DNA from: Psychromonas algicola
GTDB taxonomy: Bacteria > Pseudomonadota > Gammaproteobacteria > Enterobacterales > Psychromonadaceae
Direction: 5' to 3'
NCBI RefSeq assembly: GCF_004378355.1
Contig: NZ_SNUB01000009.1
Location: 62,001-126,000, forward strand
Length of the DNA: 64,000 nt
The position numbers were made by a program, and so were the translations under genes. The first letter of the stretch is position 1, and each line of letters begins with the position of its first letter. The notes under the pieces are model-generated. The model searched no databases and had not been told where the DNA came from. It was given only the letters and a program-made list of their open reading frames with translations. Below are positions 1-9,266 of the stretch, piece by piece.

Positions 1-274
1 AATCAACGACTTGCTCTTTACTTTGCCCTTGCTTAACTAAATCATAGGTTTTGTTACGTAAATCTTTTGCCAGTTCAGCATTTGAATCTGCAATATTTTG
101 ATTTTGACATTTAGGGCAACGTAAAAGTTTAGTTAATTCATGGAATGTTTTTTCTTGCTGAGCATTATCAAATTCAAAAGTATCAATCGCCGCTTGCCCA
201 TTTGTACTAAATAACACAGAGCCCAACAACAATAACAAAACAGAGAGTAAATTAAACTTGCTTACTTTAATCAT
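1..274 (-). CDS. ccmH: Cytochrome c maturation protein CcmH, N-terminal part (cut by window edge)
   Basis: The first 91 codons are present and the gene continues beyond position 1. A cleavable signal peptide (residues 1 to about 29, ending near GQAA) is followed by the family motif LRCPKCQNQ, whose CxxC pair acts in reduction of apocytochrome c cysteines in the periplasm. Its ATG overlaps the ccmG stop in an ATGA tetranucleotide, so the two are translationally coupled. It is the last ccm gene visible. Whether it is a short CcmH or fused to a CcmI-like TPR part cannot be told from this fragment. Confidence 0.9.
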   Translation of the reverse strand, partial: MIKVSKFNLLSVLLLLLGSVLFSTNGQAAIDTFEFDNAQQEKTFHELTKLLRCPKCQNQNIADSNAELAKDLRNKTYDLVKQGQSKEQVVD

Positions 275-819
275 TGCATTGCCTCGTAAATAGCTAACAA
301 CTTATCATTCCAAACTTGTTCATTTAAATCACCCACATGACGATATTGGATAATACCTTGGCTATCGATTAAAAAAGTTTCAGGTGCACCATAAACACCA
401 AGATCTAAACCTAACAGCCCACTTTTATCGAACAAACTAATTTTATAAGGGTCGTTTAAATCTTTTAACCAACGGATCGCTTTTTTACGATCGTCTTTAT
501 AATTCATACCAACAATATAGAAGCCTTGCTGCGCTAATTTATTAAGATAAGTATGCTCTGCATAACAGGTTGGACACCATGTTGCCCAAACATTAAGGAG
601 CATTTTTTGCCCTTTTAAAATACTTGCATCATATTGTTTATTTTCATCATAAATATCTTGTAAGGTAAATTCAGGAATTGCTTGTCCAATTAAAGCAGAA
701 TCTAACTTACTTGGATCACTTCCTTTTAATAATGGTGTTGCTAAAAACACAGCACCGGTGATAAAAATAATAAAAGGAATTAAAAGTGTTAACACTCGAC
801 GTTTATTAAGCATGTTCAT
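271..819 (-). CDS. ccmG: Thiol:disulfide interchange protein CcmG/DsbE
   Basis: This is a membrane-anchored periplasmic thioredoxin-like protein of 182 aa. One N-terminal anchor (about residues 9-28) is followed by a TlpA/DsbE fold with the active site WCPTC at residues 81-85 and the cis-proline stretch GAPETFLID near residue 145. The family reduces disulfides in apocytochrome c or CcmH so that heme can be attached. Its start overlaps the end of ccmF by 14 nt and its stop overlaps the ccmH start. Length and motifs are normal for the family. Confidence 0.95.
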   Translation of the reverse strand: MNMLNKRRVLTLLIPFIIFITGAVFLATPLLKGSDPSKLDSALIGQAIPEFTLQDIYDENKQYDASILKGQKMLLNVWATWCPTCYAEHTYLNKLAQQGFYIVGMNYKDDRKKAIRWLKDLNDPYKISLFDKSGLLGLDLGVYGAPETFLIDSQGIIQYRHVGDLNEQVWNDKLLAIYEAMQ

Positions 820-2773
820 CTCCTAAAACACCTGCTGGTTCTTTTTTGCTACGATAACGTCTATCACAAATCATCAACAAACCACCAAACGCCATTAATA
901 AAGGTCCCAACCAAATCCAACGAATAAATGGCTTATAATAAATACGCACAGCCCAAGCGCCATCGGGTAGCACTTCCCCCATTGCGATATATAAATCACG
1001 CGTAAAACCTTCATCAATTGCAGCTTCAGTCATAGGCATACGCTGTACTGTATAAAGTCGTTTTTCAGCTTGCATCACGGCAACAAAATCACCGTCTTTT
1101 TTAACCGTAAACACACCAACCGTCGCTGTATAGTTTTGCGCCTTTAAGCCTTTAACTTGATCAAAATGAAACTCATAATGCTCAAAGCTAATTTGCTCCC
1201 CAACCGCGAGCTTCACATCTTTCTCGATTGAATAGTTTTGCGTCATAGTAATACCAATAATCATGACAGCTAAACCTAAATGCCCAAAACTCATTGCCCA
1301 GTGGCTATTACCTAATTTTGTAATGCCTTTGGAAAAACTATGTCGGTGAGTTGAACGTAGATAAATCTCATAAACGACACCAACAATGATCCAAAAACCT
1401 AAGAAGGTTCCCATCACAGCCAACCAAGTTAAAAATGGAGCAAAGACTAACAGGAAAAGAACAGTGACTAAGGTGCTTATGATAAGAATCATAGCCAGTG
1501 GTTTTTTCAAATCATTTAATTGCTGACGTTTCCAACGGAATAAAGAACCGACTCCAACAAATAAAGCAAAAGGCACAATTAAAATAGTAAACATTCGATT
1601 AAAAAAAGGTTCGCCAATAGAAATACTACCGAGCCCAATTTCTTTATGCACTAAGGGTAATAATGTTCCTAGCAATACAACAATCAAAGCGGCAATTAAC
1701 AGAATGTTGTTAATCAATAATACGCTTTCACGTGAAGCTAATTCATAGCGGCCTCGACTTTTCACTTTAGCTGCTTGTACTGCATATAAAAGCAATGAGC
1801 CGCCAATCACTAAAACCAAAAATCCTAGTATAAATAATCCACGAGTTGGATCACTCGCAAAAGCATGTACAGAAACAAGCACTCCAGAGCGGACTAAAAA
1901 CGTGCCTAATAAACTTAATGAGAATGCACTTAACGCAAGCAGTACAGTCCAAGATTTAAATACCCCACGTTTTTCACTTACCGCTAAAGAGTGGATCAAA
2001 GCCGTGCCAGCAAGCCAAGGCATAAAAGATGCGTTTTCAACTGGATCCCAAAACCACCAACCGCCCCATCCTAATTCGTAATAAGCCCACCAACTACCTA
2101 ATGCAATACCAACAGTTAAAAACATCCAAGCAGCCATTGTCCAAGGACGAGACCATTTAGCCCAAGCACTGTCTAAGCGCCCTTCTAAAAGCGCAGCGAT
2201 AGCAAAGGCAAACGCAACAGAAAAACCAACATAGCCCATGTACAACATTGGCGGATGAATAATCAAACCAAAGTCTTGCAATAGAGGGTTTAAATCACGA
2301 CCATCGATAGGGAAATATGGCAAAGTACGGTCAAAAGGATTAGATGTTAATAAAACAAACAAATAAAACCCAAATGCAAGTAAACCTAATACAGCAAGTA
2401 CTCGAGCTACGGATTCAATAGGTAAGCGTTTACTCATCAATGCAACTGCAATACTCCATGACGCTAATAGAAAAACCCATAATAATAAAGAGCCTTCATG
2501 GGCACCCCAAACTGCCGATAATCGATAATACCAAGGCAACGCCGAGTTAGAGTTGGTTGCAATATAATCAACACTAAAATCATTGATTAAGAATGAATAG
2601 CTTAATATGACAAAGGAAAATGCAACCGCAACAAATTGCAAAATAGTAAACATTTTTGCACTACGTATCGCACCTTGGTGTCCAGTATAAACGCCATACA
2701 AAGGATAGATGGTTTGTAACAACGCTAATAAACAAGCAAGAATTAAAGTAAATTGACCAATTTCAGGAAGCAT
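806..2773 (-). CDS. ccmF: Heme lyase subunit CcmF
   Basis: A 655-residue polytopic inner-membrane protein. The tryptophan-rich WWD heme-handling motif lies at about residues 235-253 (GWGGWWFWDPVENASF), and conserved histidines flank it (HPP near 173, H261). CcmF with CcmH forms the heme ligation complex that attaches heme from CcmE to apocytochrome c at the periplasmic face. About 15 hydrophobic segments and the length fit full-length CcmF. It lies 13 nt after ccmE and overlaps ccmG, consistent with one operon. Confidence 0.97.
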   Translation of the reverse strand: MLPEIGQFTLILACLLALLQTIYPLYGVYTGHQGAIRSAKMFTILQFVAVAFSFVILSYSFLINDFSVDYIATNSNSALPWYYRLSAVWGAHEGSLLLWVFLLASWSIAVALMSKRLPIESVARVLAVLGLLAFGFYLFVLLTSNPFDRTLPYFPIDGRDLNPLLQDFGLIIHPPMLYMGYVGFSVAFAFAIAALLEGRLDSAWAKWSRPWTMAAWMFLTVGIALGSWWAYYELGWGGWWFWDPVENASFMPWLAGTALIHSLAVSEKRGVFKSWTVLLALSAFSLSLLGTFLVRSGVLVSVHAFASDPTRGLFILGFLVLVIGGSLLLYAVQAAKVKSRGRYELASRESVLLINNILLIAALIVVLLGTLLPLVHKEIGLGSISIGEPFFNRMFTILIVPFALFVGVGSLFRWKRQQLNDLKKPLAMILIISTLVTVLFLLVFAPFLTWLAVMGTFLGFWIIVGVVYEIYLRSTHRHSFSKGITKLGNSHWAMSFGHLGLAVMIIGITMTQNYSIEKDVKLAVGEQISFEHYEFHFDQVKGLKAQNYTATVGVFTVKKDGDFVAVMQAEKRLYTVQRMPMTEAAIDEGFTRDLYIAMGEVLPDGAWAVRIYYKPFIRWIWLGPLLMAFGGLLMICDRRYRSKKEPAGVLGDEHA

Positions 2774-2786
2774 TAATCTAACCCTT

Positions 2787-3257
2787 TTATTTGTATTGTT
2801 CTGTTTTTAAATGATCCATGCCCTTTAGCGCGTCTGCAACTTCAGGGGGCATATACTCTTCATCATGCTTTGCTAATACTTCAAAAGCATCAATCGTATT
2901 ACTCGATTTTAAGGTGCCTTGCGCCACAATGCCTTGCCCTTCGCGAAACAAATCAGGCAAGATACCATCAAAATACACAGTAATTTGGCCAGCTTGATTA
3001 TCAATCAAATCAAAACTCACTTTCAAACTATCAGGGTCTCGTTGCACTGAGCCATTTAATACCATACCGCCGACACGTAAACGTTGTCCGATTTCAGGTT
3101 TAATACCCGTTTCATTTTTACCGTTAATAATTTCATTCGGTGTATAAAATAAATCGATGTTTTGTTGCAGGGCAAATAAGGTCAATCCAACTGCGCATGA
3201 CAAACCAACAATAAGTGAAGAAGTAATTAATAAACGCTTTTTACGTCTTGGATTCAT
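2787..3257 (-). CDS. ccmE: Periplasmic heme chaperone CcmE
   Basis: A 156-residue heme chaperone with a short cytoplasmic tail, one transmembrane anchor (about 9-29) and an OB-fold periplasmic domain. The motif [13 protein letters not shown] places the histidine that covalently holds heme at residue 131 and the axial tyrosine at 135. Heme is received from CcmC and passed to CcmF. The start overlaps the ccmD stop by 4 nt (ATGA), showing tight coupling. Confidence 0.96.
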   Translation of the reverse strand: MNPRRKKRLLITSSLIVGLSCAVGLTLFALQQNIDLFYTPNEIINGKNETGIKPEIGQRLRVGGMVLNGSVQRDPDSLKVSFDLIDNQAGQITVYFDGILPDLFREGQGIVAQGTLKSSNTIDAFEVLAKHDEEYMPPEVADALKGMDHLKTEQYK

Positions 3258-3460
3258 AGTATGCCTTCTTTATTTTCGGCAGCTTTAATACGTTGCTCAC
3301 GTAGTAAACGCTGTTCAACTTGACTAAATATTTTTTTACGTTTTGAAACCGTATTGATAACGAGAAACACGACACTTAATAATGAAATGCCATAGGCTAA
3401 CCAGACATAAAAACTGTAGCCACCCATTGCAATAAAATCTGAGAATGATGCAAAAGCCAT
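3254..3460 (-). CDS. ccmD: Heme exporter protein CcmD
   Basis: A small 68-residue single-pass membrane protein. A hydrophobic segment (about 15-37, after an FxxMGGYxFYVW stretch) is followed by a charged coiled-coil tail rich in K, R and E. CcmD helps release holo-CcmE from CcmC. Position between ccmC (1-nt gap) and ccmE (4-nt overlap), together with the MGGY and YVW residues, supports the call; sequence alone is weakly conserved in this family. Confidence 0.92.
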   Translation of the reverse strand: MAFASFSDFIAMGGYSFYVWLAYGISLLSVVFLVINTVSKRKKIFSQVEQRLLREQRIKAAENKEGIL

Positions 3461-3461
3461 A

Positions 3462-4223
3462 TTAAGCTCCTTGACTATCGTTAGAAGAAGACGATTTAAC
3501 TAAAGCAATCACCCAAGGACGATGACTTTCTCGTTGTAATATTTCATTTCTAAATCGATATAAAACCATAAACCCTAAAAAGGCAGCAAAACTGACTATC
3601 ATAATAAGTAATGGAATGAGCATTTCAGTGGCCATAGAGGGTTTATCAAACTTAGTGATAGTTGCTCCTTGATGCAAAGTATTCCACCACACCACAGAGA
3701 AATGAATGATAGGCAAATTAATAACGCCCACCAAAGTGAGAATCGAAGCAGCTCGTCCCGCTAAGACTTTATCAGAGAAAGCATTATATAGCGCAATAAT
3801 GCCCAAATAAACAAAAAGCAAAATCAATTCGGAAGTTAATCTTGCATCCCATACCCACCAAGCGCCCCACATTGGTTTCCCCCATGCAGCGCCAGTAAAT
3901 AAAGCGATAAAAGTATAAACAGCCCCAATAGGAGCGGTAGCAGCAACTGTCATTTCAGCTAAACGGATTTGCCAAACTAAACCAATAAAAGCAGCAATGG
4001 CCATAGTCGAATAAGCTCCCATCGCCATCATAGCGGCTGGGACATGAATATAAATAATGCGGAAGCTATCACCTTGTTGATAATCTGCGGGAGCAAAAGC
4101 TAATCCCCATACCATACCAACAATAAAAGTTGGCAATGCAAGCGCTAAAAACCATGGCATTAACTTGCCAGATAAAATATAGCTTTTTTCCGCTTTTGCA
4201 TAAGGATGTAACCATTTCCACAT
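3462..4223 (-). CDS. ccmC: Heme-handling protein CcmC
   Basis: A 253-residue integral membrane protein with six predicted segments and a WWD motif (GAWWVWDARLTSELI) at about residues 121-135. Flanking histidines H60 and H184 are likely axial heme ligands. It loads heme onto CcmE together with CcmA, CcmB and CcmD. It starts with ATG 51 nt after ccmB. Nothing is unusual in length or motifs. Confidence 0.96.
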   Translation of the reverse strand: MWKWLHPYAKAEKSYILSGKLMPWFLALALPTFIVGMVWGLAFAPADYQQGDSFRIIYIHVPAAMMAMGAYSTMAIAAFIGLVWQIRLAEMTVAATAPIGAVYTFIALFTGAAWGKPMWGAWWVWDARLTSELILLFVYLGIIALYNAFSDKVLAGRAASILTLVGVINLPIIHFSVVWWNTLHQGATITKFDKPSMATEMLIPLLIMIVSFAAFLGFMVLYRFRNEILQRESHRPWVIALVKSSSSNDSQGA

Positions 4224-4274
4224 AATAAAATCTCTATTCTATTTTAAATAAACAATCAGCAATAATACTGAAAA

Positions 4275-4952
4275 TTAACTAACACTTACTCGCAAGGACG
4301 CCGCAATCGCAAAAGGCGCTAAGGTCACAGCAGCCACCAACATTGCCGCTAATAGGGCCAACAGCCCTAAATAAGACTGTCCATAAGTTGCTGCATCGAT
4401 CGCCATGGTTGAAAATATTAAAATTGGAATACTTAAAGGCAGCATAATCAGACTTAACAATACGCCTCCTTTACGCAATCCAATCGTTAAGGCAACCCCA
4501 ATTGCCCCCAACAAACTTAAGATCGGTGTACCGATTAACAATGTTAGAAATAAAGCCCAAAAGGTATTTACTTCAAGTGATAAAAAAACAGCCAACAAAG
4601 GAGAAACTAATAAAATAGGTAACCCTGTTAATAACCAATGTGCAAAAATTTTAGCACTGACTAACCAAGTTAACGGATGCGGCGCTAACATCAGCTGCTC
4701 TAAAGAACCGTCAATATAATCGTCTTTAAATAAACGTTCAAAAGAAAGTAATGCCGCTAATAAAGCAGCAACCCAAATAATTCCAGGTGCAATACGAGCT
4801 AATAATGCGGGATCGGTACCAATACCTAAAGGGAATAAAGTGACAACAATAACAAAAAACCAAATTGGGTTTAAAATATCACTTTGCTGACGAAAAGCGC
4901 CTAATAGCTCTTTTCGCACCACCTGAATAAACGCATTAAACATATTGTTCAC
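4275..4952 (-). CDS. ccmB: Heme ABC exporter permease CcmB
   Basis: A 225-residue permease with six hydrophobic segments and the CcmB-type motif (FxRDYIDGSLEQLML-like, here from about residue 74). It forms the membrane part of the CcmAB ABC transporter that drives release of holo-CcmE from CcmC. The start codon lies inside the end of ccmA (17-nt overlap), so the ATPase and permease are translationally coupled. Confidence 0.95.
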   Translation of the reverse strand: MNNMFNAFIQVVRKELLGAFRQQSDILNPIWFFVIVVTLFPLGIGTDPALLARIAPGIIWVAALLAALLSFERLFKDDYIDGSLEQLMLAPHPLTWLVSAKIFAHWLLTGLPILLVSPLLAVFLSLEVNTFWALFLTLLIGTPILSLLGAIGVALTIGLRKGGVLLSLIMLPLSIPILIFSTMAIDAATYGQSYLGLLALLAAMLVAAVTLAPFAIAASLRVSVS

Positions 4953-5574
4953 CAGTAGTAGGTTTATGTAATATCAATTTTTTATAGAATTCAGTTGGAA
5001 TGGATAAATCCTGATGCGTTGTTAAAACCACCATCCCACCTTTTTTAGCATGCTGAATTAATAAATCCTCAATAACTTTTACCCCTTTTTTATCAATAGC
5101 GGTAAACGGTTCATCTAAAATCCATAATTTACAATCACTAAACCACATTCTTGCTAAAGCAACGCGACGTTGCTGTCCTGCTGACAATTGTGCAGTGGGT
5201 ACATTTTCATATCCAACTAAACCTACAAGCATTAACACTTCCCAAGCATCAAACTCTACTTTTGGATTGTATAAATCATGGTAAAACTGTAAATTTTCTA
5301 AGGCAGTCAATTCTGGTTTAATACCAGACTTATGGCCAATATAAAGCATGGTTTTATAATAAGACTCTCTGTCAGACATAATGCTTTGTTGTTGCCAATT
5401 TATCTCACCTGCATAGGGAGAAGACAAACCGACCAAGAGTCGAAATAAACTTGTTTTACCTACGCCATTAGGGCCTTCGACATGTAAAATTTCACCAGCA
5501 CTCAAGGTAAAGCTTAAATTGTTAAATAAAATACGTTCTTCACGAACACAAGTTAAGTTTTTACATTGAAGCAT
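4936..5574 (-). CDS. ccmA: Heme ABC exporter ATP-binding protein CcmA
   Basis: A 212-residue ABC ATPase. Walker A GPNGVGKTS is at about residues 35-43, the signature LSAGQQRRVALAR at about 130-142, and Walker B LWILDEPF at about 150-157. It pairs with CcmB in cytochrome c biogenesis. It is the first gene of the ccm operon; a GAAAGG ribosome site precedes the ATG. No clear -35/-10 pair was recognised in the upstream 290 bases. Confidence 0.95.
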   Translation of the reverse strand: MLQCKNLTCVREERILFNNLSFTLSAGEILHVEGPNGVGKTSLFRLLVGLSSPYAGEINWQQQSIMSDRESYYKTMLYIGHKSGIKPELTALENLQFYHDLYNPKVEFDAWEVLMLVGLVGYENVPTAQLSAGQQRRVALARMWFSDCKLWILDEPFTAIDKKGVKVIEDLLIQHAKKGGMVVLTTHQDLSIPTEFYKKLILHKPTTGEQYV

Positions 5575-5800
5575 TTAAGCTTACCTTTCTAAGAAAAAAC
5601 AATTAAATATCATAGTAATATGATCGCTAGAGAACGGCAGAAAATATGACTGAATCCTAACATAGAAAAGCGAGATCAGTAACTATCGGATATAGAGTAA
5701 AACCTTAAAATAAAACACAGGTAATATAAAAAAGTTATTAAAGAAAATTGTAACGAAGAAACTTAATTGAGGATAAAAAGCAGTATAAGTGAAGCGTTTT

Positions 5801-5837
5801 AGTTCTTTGTATCAACAGAAAGGTAATACAAAGAACT
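5801..5837. terminator. Perfect 12-bp hairpin between the chemotaxis operon and ccmA
   Basis: Arms at 5801-5812 and 5826-5837 are exact reverse complements, with a 13-base loop. The hairpin lies 32 bases past the DUF2802 stop and upstream of ccmA. A short ATTTT follows on the plus strand. On the minus strand, where termination would be expected, no U-run follows. It may be an end-of-operon structure, but it is not a textbook intrinsic terminator. The rest of 5575-5868 holds no gene that I can see. Confidence 0.45.
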
Positions 5838-5868
5838 ATTTTAAAACATTAAATGAGCAATTAATGAC

Positions 5869-6261
5869 TTACTTGCGATGTAAATTATAAAGCAATTCAG
5901 CTTCTGCTTTAGGTAATTCACAGTCAATCATAAGTTCTTCAACGCTTGCACCTAATTCAACCATTTTAGTGGCTCTTGTATATAGCCTATTTTCAGGCGC
6001 AGATGCGACTAAGTTGACTTGGTTTTCTTGAGTTTTTCTAACCACAACATCTAACTGCTGTAATTTTTTTCCCATCCCGACAGCACCTGAATGGATTTCA
6101 GTAAACTGCCTTTTATTTATTTCTTGCTGTGCTAATAATGATTTAACTAACACTTCAAGAGTGTGGTTTTTTTTTCTTAATTTATTGAAAAGAATCAACA
6201 TAAAGATAAAAAAAACAATGGCTAACGATAACGCTAGCCAAGGGATATATTCTAGAAACAT
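5869..6261 (-). CDS. DUF2802 family membrane-anchored protein
   Basis: A 130-residue protein of unknown function. One N-terminal transmembrane segment (about 8-29) is followed by a coiled-coil-like stretch (30-85) and a C-terminal helix-turn-helix-like segment (MVELGASVEELMIDCELPKAEAELL). Genes of this family follow cheW in the polar chemotaxis operons of Vibrio, Pseudomonas and Shewanella, the position it has here (19 nt after cheW). I infer a role near polar arrays, but no function can be assigned from the sequence. Confidence 0.8.
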   Translation of the reverse strand: MFLEYIPWLALSLAIVFFIFMLILFNKLRKKNHTLEVLVKSLLAQQEINKRQFTEIHSGAVGMGKKLQQLDVVVRKTQENQVNLVASAPENRLYTRATKMVELGASVEELMIDCELPKAEAELLYNLHRK

Positions 6262-6280
6262 CTAATACTCGATACTGGGA

Positions 6281-6772
6281 TTATAATAAGCTTAATTCAT
6301 CCCACTCATCATTACTGAGTAGTTTGTTTAAATCAACAAGAATTAATAAGCCATTATCACGGTTACATACACCTTGAATAAATTGAGAGCTTTCTTCAGT
6401 ACCAACATGCGGAGAAGGTTCCATTTCTGATTTTTTCAGATAAACCACTTCTGCAACACTATCCACAAGAATACCAATGACTTGTTTTTCAGCTTCAATA
6501 ATAACAATACGTGAATTATCAGTAATATCAGCAGGCATCAAACCAAAGCGAGAGCGAGTATCGATAACAGTAACAACATTACCACGGATGTTAATAATGC
6601 CTAATACATAGTCAGGTGCACCAGGTACTGCAGCAATTTCACTATAACGCAGTATTTCTTGTACTTGCATTACATTGATACCGTAAGTCTCATTCTCTAA
6701 TAAGAACGTTACACGTTGAAAAATTTCATCATCAGATGAGGCTTTATCAGTAAGTTTAGTTTCTTTATTCAT
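6281..6772 (-). CDS. cheW: Chemotaxis coupling protein CheW
   Basis: A 163-residue CheW-domain protein. It couples chemoreceptors to CheA in the cytoplasmic signalling array. The typical features are the start (FLLENETYGINVMQVQEI), the PGAPDYVLGIINIRG segment near residue 55, and the conserved Arg in that loop. It is the last recognised chemotaxis gene before the DUF2802 gene. A 71-nt gap separates it from parP, with a usable AGAGATAAT ribosome site. Confidence 0.95.
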   Translation of the reverse strand: MNKETKLTDKASSDDEIFQRVTFLLENETYGINVMQVQEILRYSEIAAVPGAPDYVLGIINIRGNVVTVIDTRSRFGLMPADITDNSRIVIIEAEKQVIGILVDSVAEVVYLKKSEMEPSPHVGTEESSQFIQGVCNRDNGLLILVDLNKLLSNDEWDELSLL

Positions 6773-6843
6773 ATTATCTCTACTTAAATTATTAGTGATT
6801 TTAAATTTAGCTTAGTAGTAATTCTTTAAATTTCCAGAATAAA

Positions 6844-7527
6844 TTAGCCTTGAATATCGATTCCTTGATTCAATAGCTTAACTAATTCTTCAGCATGGAT
6901 CAAAGCGCACATTTTTTTCTTTACCATACCGGCTAACCAAGGGCGAGATCCTTTCTTTTCTCTCCATCGAACTTGCTCTTTCTTTAAATTCTCTGTTCCC
7001 AGTAAATTTTCACAAGAAAGTCCCCAAGATGTACTACCTAGAGCGACATAATGCGTATACTCTAGATTTTCAACATTATGATCAAGTTTCAACCATAATG
7101 CAGTATTAACAATATTGTAAAGGCGATCATGACTTTTCATAACCCCAGAAAACCATTTAGGTTTCCCCATTAAAAAGTTAAGCGTATCATCTAAATGAAA
7201 TATACCGCCTAAGTCAGTTAATGGTACTGCAAAAGTAACATTATTAAGTTCAAAAAATAACACTTGAAACTCATCTTCGACATCAATATTTTTCCATTCT
7301 TCAACATCGCTAGCATTATTTTCTGCTTTTAACTGCTCACCTGTTTCTAATTTAAGATCTTTTTCTGTACTCGAGCTTGAAAAAACAAGTTCTTCCGGCA
7401 ATCCACTTACATCTGGCAACGGCTCTTTAACTTGCGTGCTTTTAGCCGTAACAGGCGTTGTCATAGTGCTATCGTGAAGCATTGAATCAAAGTAATTTTT
7501 TAATGCTTCGTCGTTATTGTTTTTCAT
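6844..7527 (-). CDS. parP: ParP, chemotaxis array positioning protein (CheW-like C-terminus)
   Basis: A 227-residue protein with a variable, charged N-terminus (1-80) and a CheW-like domain (about 85-222). In Vibrio, ParP links the ParC ATPase to CheA and holds chemotaxis arrays at the cell pole. The context parC-parP-cheW, with parP directly after parC (stop and start abut at 7527/7528), matches that system and separates this gene from the true cheW downstream. The name rests on synteny plus domain layout. Confidence 0.85.
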   Translation of the reverse strand: MKNNNDEALKNYFDSMLHDSTMTTPVTAKSTQVKEPLPDVSGLPEELVFSSSSTEKDLKLETGEQLKAENNASDVEEWKNIDVEDEFQVLFFELNNVTFAVPLTDLGGIFHLDDTLNFLMGKPKWFSGVMKSHDRLYNIVNTALWLKLDHNVENLEYTHYVALGSTSWGLSCENLLGTENLKKEQVRWREKKGSRPWLAGMVKKKMCALIHAEELVKLLNQGIDIQG

Positions 7528-8301
7528 TTAATAGTGCTCAGTCTGCAGCAAATAGTTTAATAATGTTTCGTAGGCAAAAGCGCCACGACAGTTACTTGTA
7601 TATAGAGAAATAGGTAAATGCTCTAAACTTGCGTCTCTAAACTTGGTATCGATTGGAATGACTCCGCTCCATACTTTATCTTTATAGGTTTCTTTAATTT
7701 TATCTAAAGTTGAAATCGATGCTTTTGTACGTCGATCAAACATAGTTGGAATAATACAATAATCAAATTCTTCACCTCGAGATTGTTGCATAATATCCAA
7801 GGTTTGTATCATTCTTTTCAAGCCTTTAGAGGCAAGGAACTCAGTTTGAACAGGCACTAAAATACGCTCACAGGCAGCTAATGCATTAATCATCATTACC
7901 CCTAAAACAGGCGGACAATCAATCAGAACAAAATCATAATCATCTTCAATCAATTTAAGCTGTTTTTTTAAAAACAATCCCATACCTTCAGCGTTACCAA
8001 GAACGCGATCTAATGTCGCTAATGACATAGAAGCAGGAATTAAAGATAAACCGTTTATTTCAGTTGGTAATATAAGTTGATCTAACTCAGCCTTGTTGGT
8101 TGCAGGATCTTGAAATAAATCATACAGACTCACAGGAAGCTGATCAGAGTCATATTGTAAATAGCTAGTCAATGACGCATGAGGGTCGGTATCAATTAAA
8201 AGCACCCGAAAACCGCGATCAATCAGTAGACCTGCTAAAGAAACAACCGTTGTTGTTTTACCGACACCACCTTTTTGATTTGCAATTGTCCAAACTCTCA
8301 C
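7528..8301 (-). CDS. parC: ParC, ParA/MinD-like ATPase for polar chemotaxis arrays
   Basis: A 257-residue ParA-family ATPase with deviant Walker A KGGVGKTT at residues 10-17, switch I (DTDPHASLT, about 38-46) and Walker B-like FVLIDCPPVLG (about 120-130). In Vibrio and Pseudomonas the orthologue placed between cheB and cheW recruits chemotaxis clusters to the pole. It is not a chromosome-partition ParA, because no parB follows and the neighbours are all chemotaxis genes. Confidence 0.9.
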   Translation of the reverse strand: MRVWTIANQKGGVGKTTTVVSLAGLLIDRGFRVLLIDTDPHASLTSYLQYDSDQLPVSLYDLFQDPATNKAELDQLILPTEINGLSLIPASMSLATLDRVLGNAEGMGLFLKKQLKLIEDDYDFVLIDCPPVLGVMMINALAACERILVPVQTEFLASKGLKRMIQTLDIMQQSRGEEFDYCIIPTMFDRRTKASISTLDKIKETYKDKVWSGVIPIDTKFRDASLEHLPISLYTSNCRGAFAYETLLNYLLQTEHY

Positions 8302-8303
8302 GG

Positions 8304-9266
8304 CTACTCCTGCCTAGTAGTAATTATCAATCGGCCATCAGGAAGAAATACCTCTCTAATTTCTTCACTATCAGGCTTCGGGATTGGTGTTGGTAGATTG
8401 TTTTCTTTTTCTTTTATTTTGACTTTAATATTATTATCAGATTTCGGCTCTACAAACAATGCAAATCTTGATATAGCAATCACAACTCTACGGCTTTTAA
8501 ACTCATCAATATCACCTTTCTCACTTAATACAGGCTGATATTGTCCAAACCCTTCTATAGCCATACGTGCTCCAGCAATACCATCATCGTTTAAAGCATG
8601 TAATACACTAATCGCTCGTAATGCTGATAATTCCCAATTTGATTGATATATTTCATCAGAAATCGGCTTAGTATCTGTATAACCACGTAATCTAATCATA
8701 TTGTTTACTGGTTTTAATACTTCAGCAATATATTTTATATTTCTTTTAGCGCCATTTAACAAAGTATGACTTCCAGCCGCGAATAATAAAGGCCCTGTCA
8801 TTTCTATGGTTAACCAGTCACCCTCTAAATTAACACTAAAGGCACCTGACGCTAATTCAACATTTAGAGCGGATTCCAATGACAACTTTAACTTAGCTAA
8901 AGATTCCCCTTGATCACTACTTGGTATTACTGATAATTCTGGCTTAATCTTTTTATTTATTTCTACCGTTAAATCGCTTTCAGGTGTTTCTAACGGCTCT
9001 TTACTTAACGTTTCGTCTTGAGTAACAATTGTAGGCGCTAATAATTCATTTGATTGTAAATTACTTGGTGTTTTATGGACAAATTGACCAGCACTTTGAA
9101 TCGCATCAATAACTTCTTGGTAATTGTCTTTTTTATTAAGTAATACCGCATATAACACAACAAACAAAGCAAACATCAAAGTCATATAATCAGCGTAGGA
9201 AACAGTCCAACGATGCACATGATTATTATGCGCTTGTTTGATATGTGGTCTGTTGCGCCTACGCAT
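8304..9266 (-). CDS. motD: Flagellar stator protein, MotB/MotD-like
   Basis: A 320-residue stator subunit. After a basic N-terminus, one transmembrane helix (about 28-44) follows the conserved motor aspartate D27 in SYADYMTLMF. A linker leads to an OmpA-like peptidoglycan-binding domain (about 165-275; RGYTDTKP and LRGYTD-type residues). Its ATG overlaps the motA-like stop (TAATG). The place between cheB and parC is that of motCD in Pseudomonas, so the symbol motD is by synteny. The driving ion cannot be decided here. Confidence 0.88.
   Translation of the reverse strand: MRRRNRPHIKQAHNNHVHRWTVSYADYMTLMFALFVVLYAVLLNKKDNYQEVIDAIQSAGQFVHKTPSNLQSNELLAPTIVTQDETLSKEPLETPESDLTVEINKKIKPELSVIPSSDQGESLAKLKLSLESALNVELASGAFSVNLEGDWLTIEMTGPLLFAAGSHTLLNGAKRNIKYIAEVLKPVNNMIRLRGYTDTKPISDEIYQSNWELSALRAISVLHALNDDGIAGARMAIEGFGQYQPVLSEKGDIDEFKSRRVVIAISRFALFVEPKSDNNIKVKIKEKENNLPTPIPKPDSEEIREVFLPDGRLIITTRQE

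Noticed and set aside
7528-8301. Chromosome-partition ParA
   Set aside because: No parB or parS nearby and all neighbours are chemotaxis genes, so ParC is the better name.
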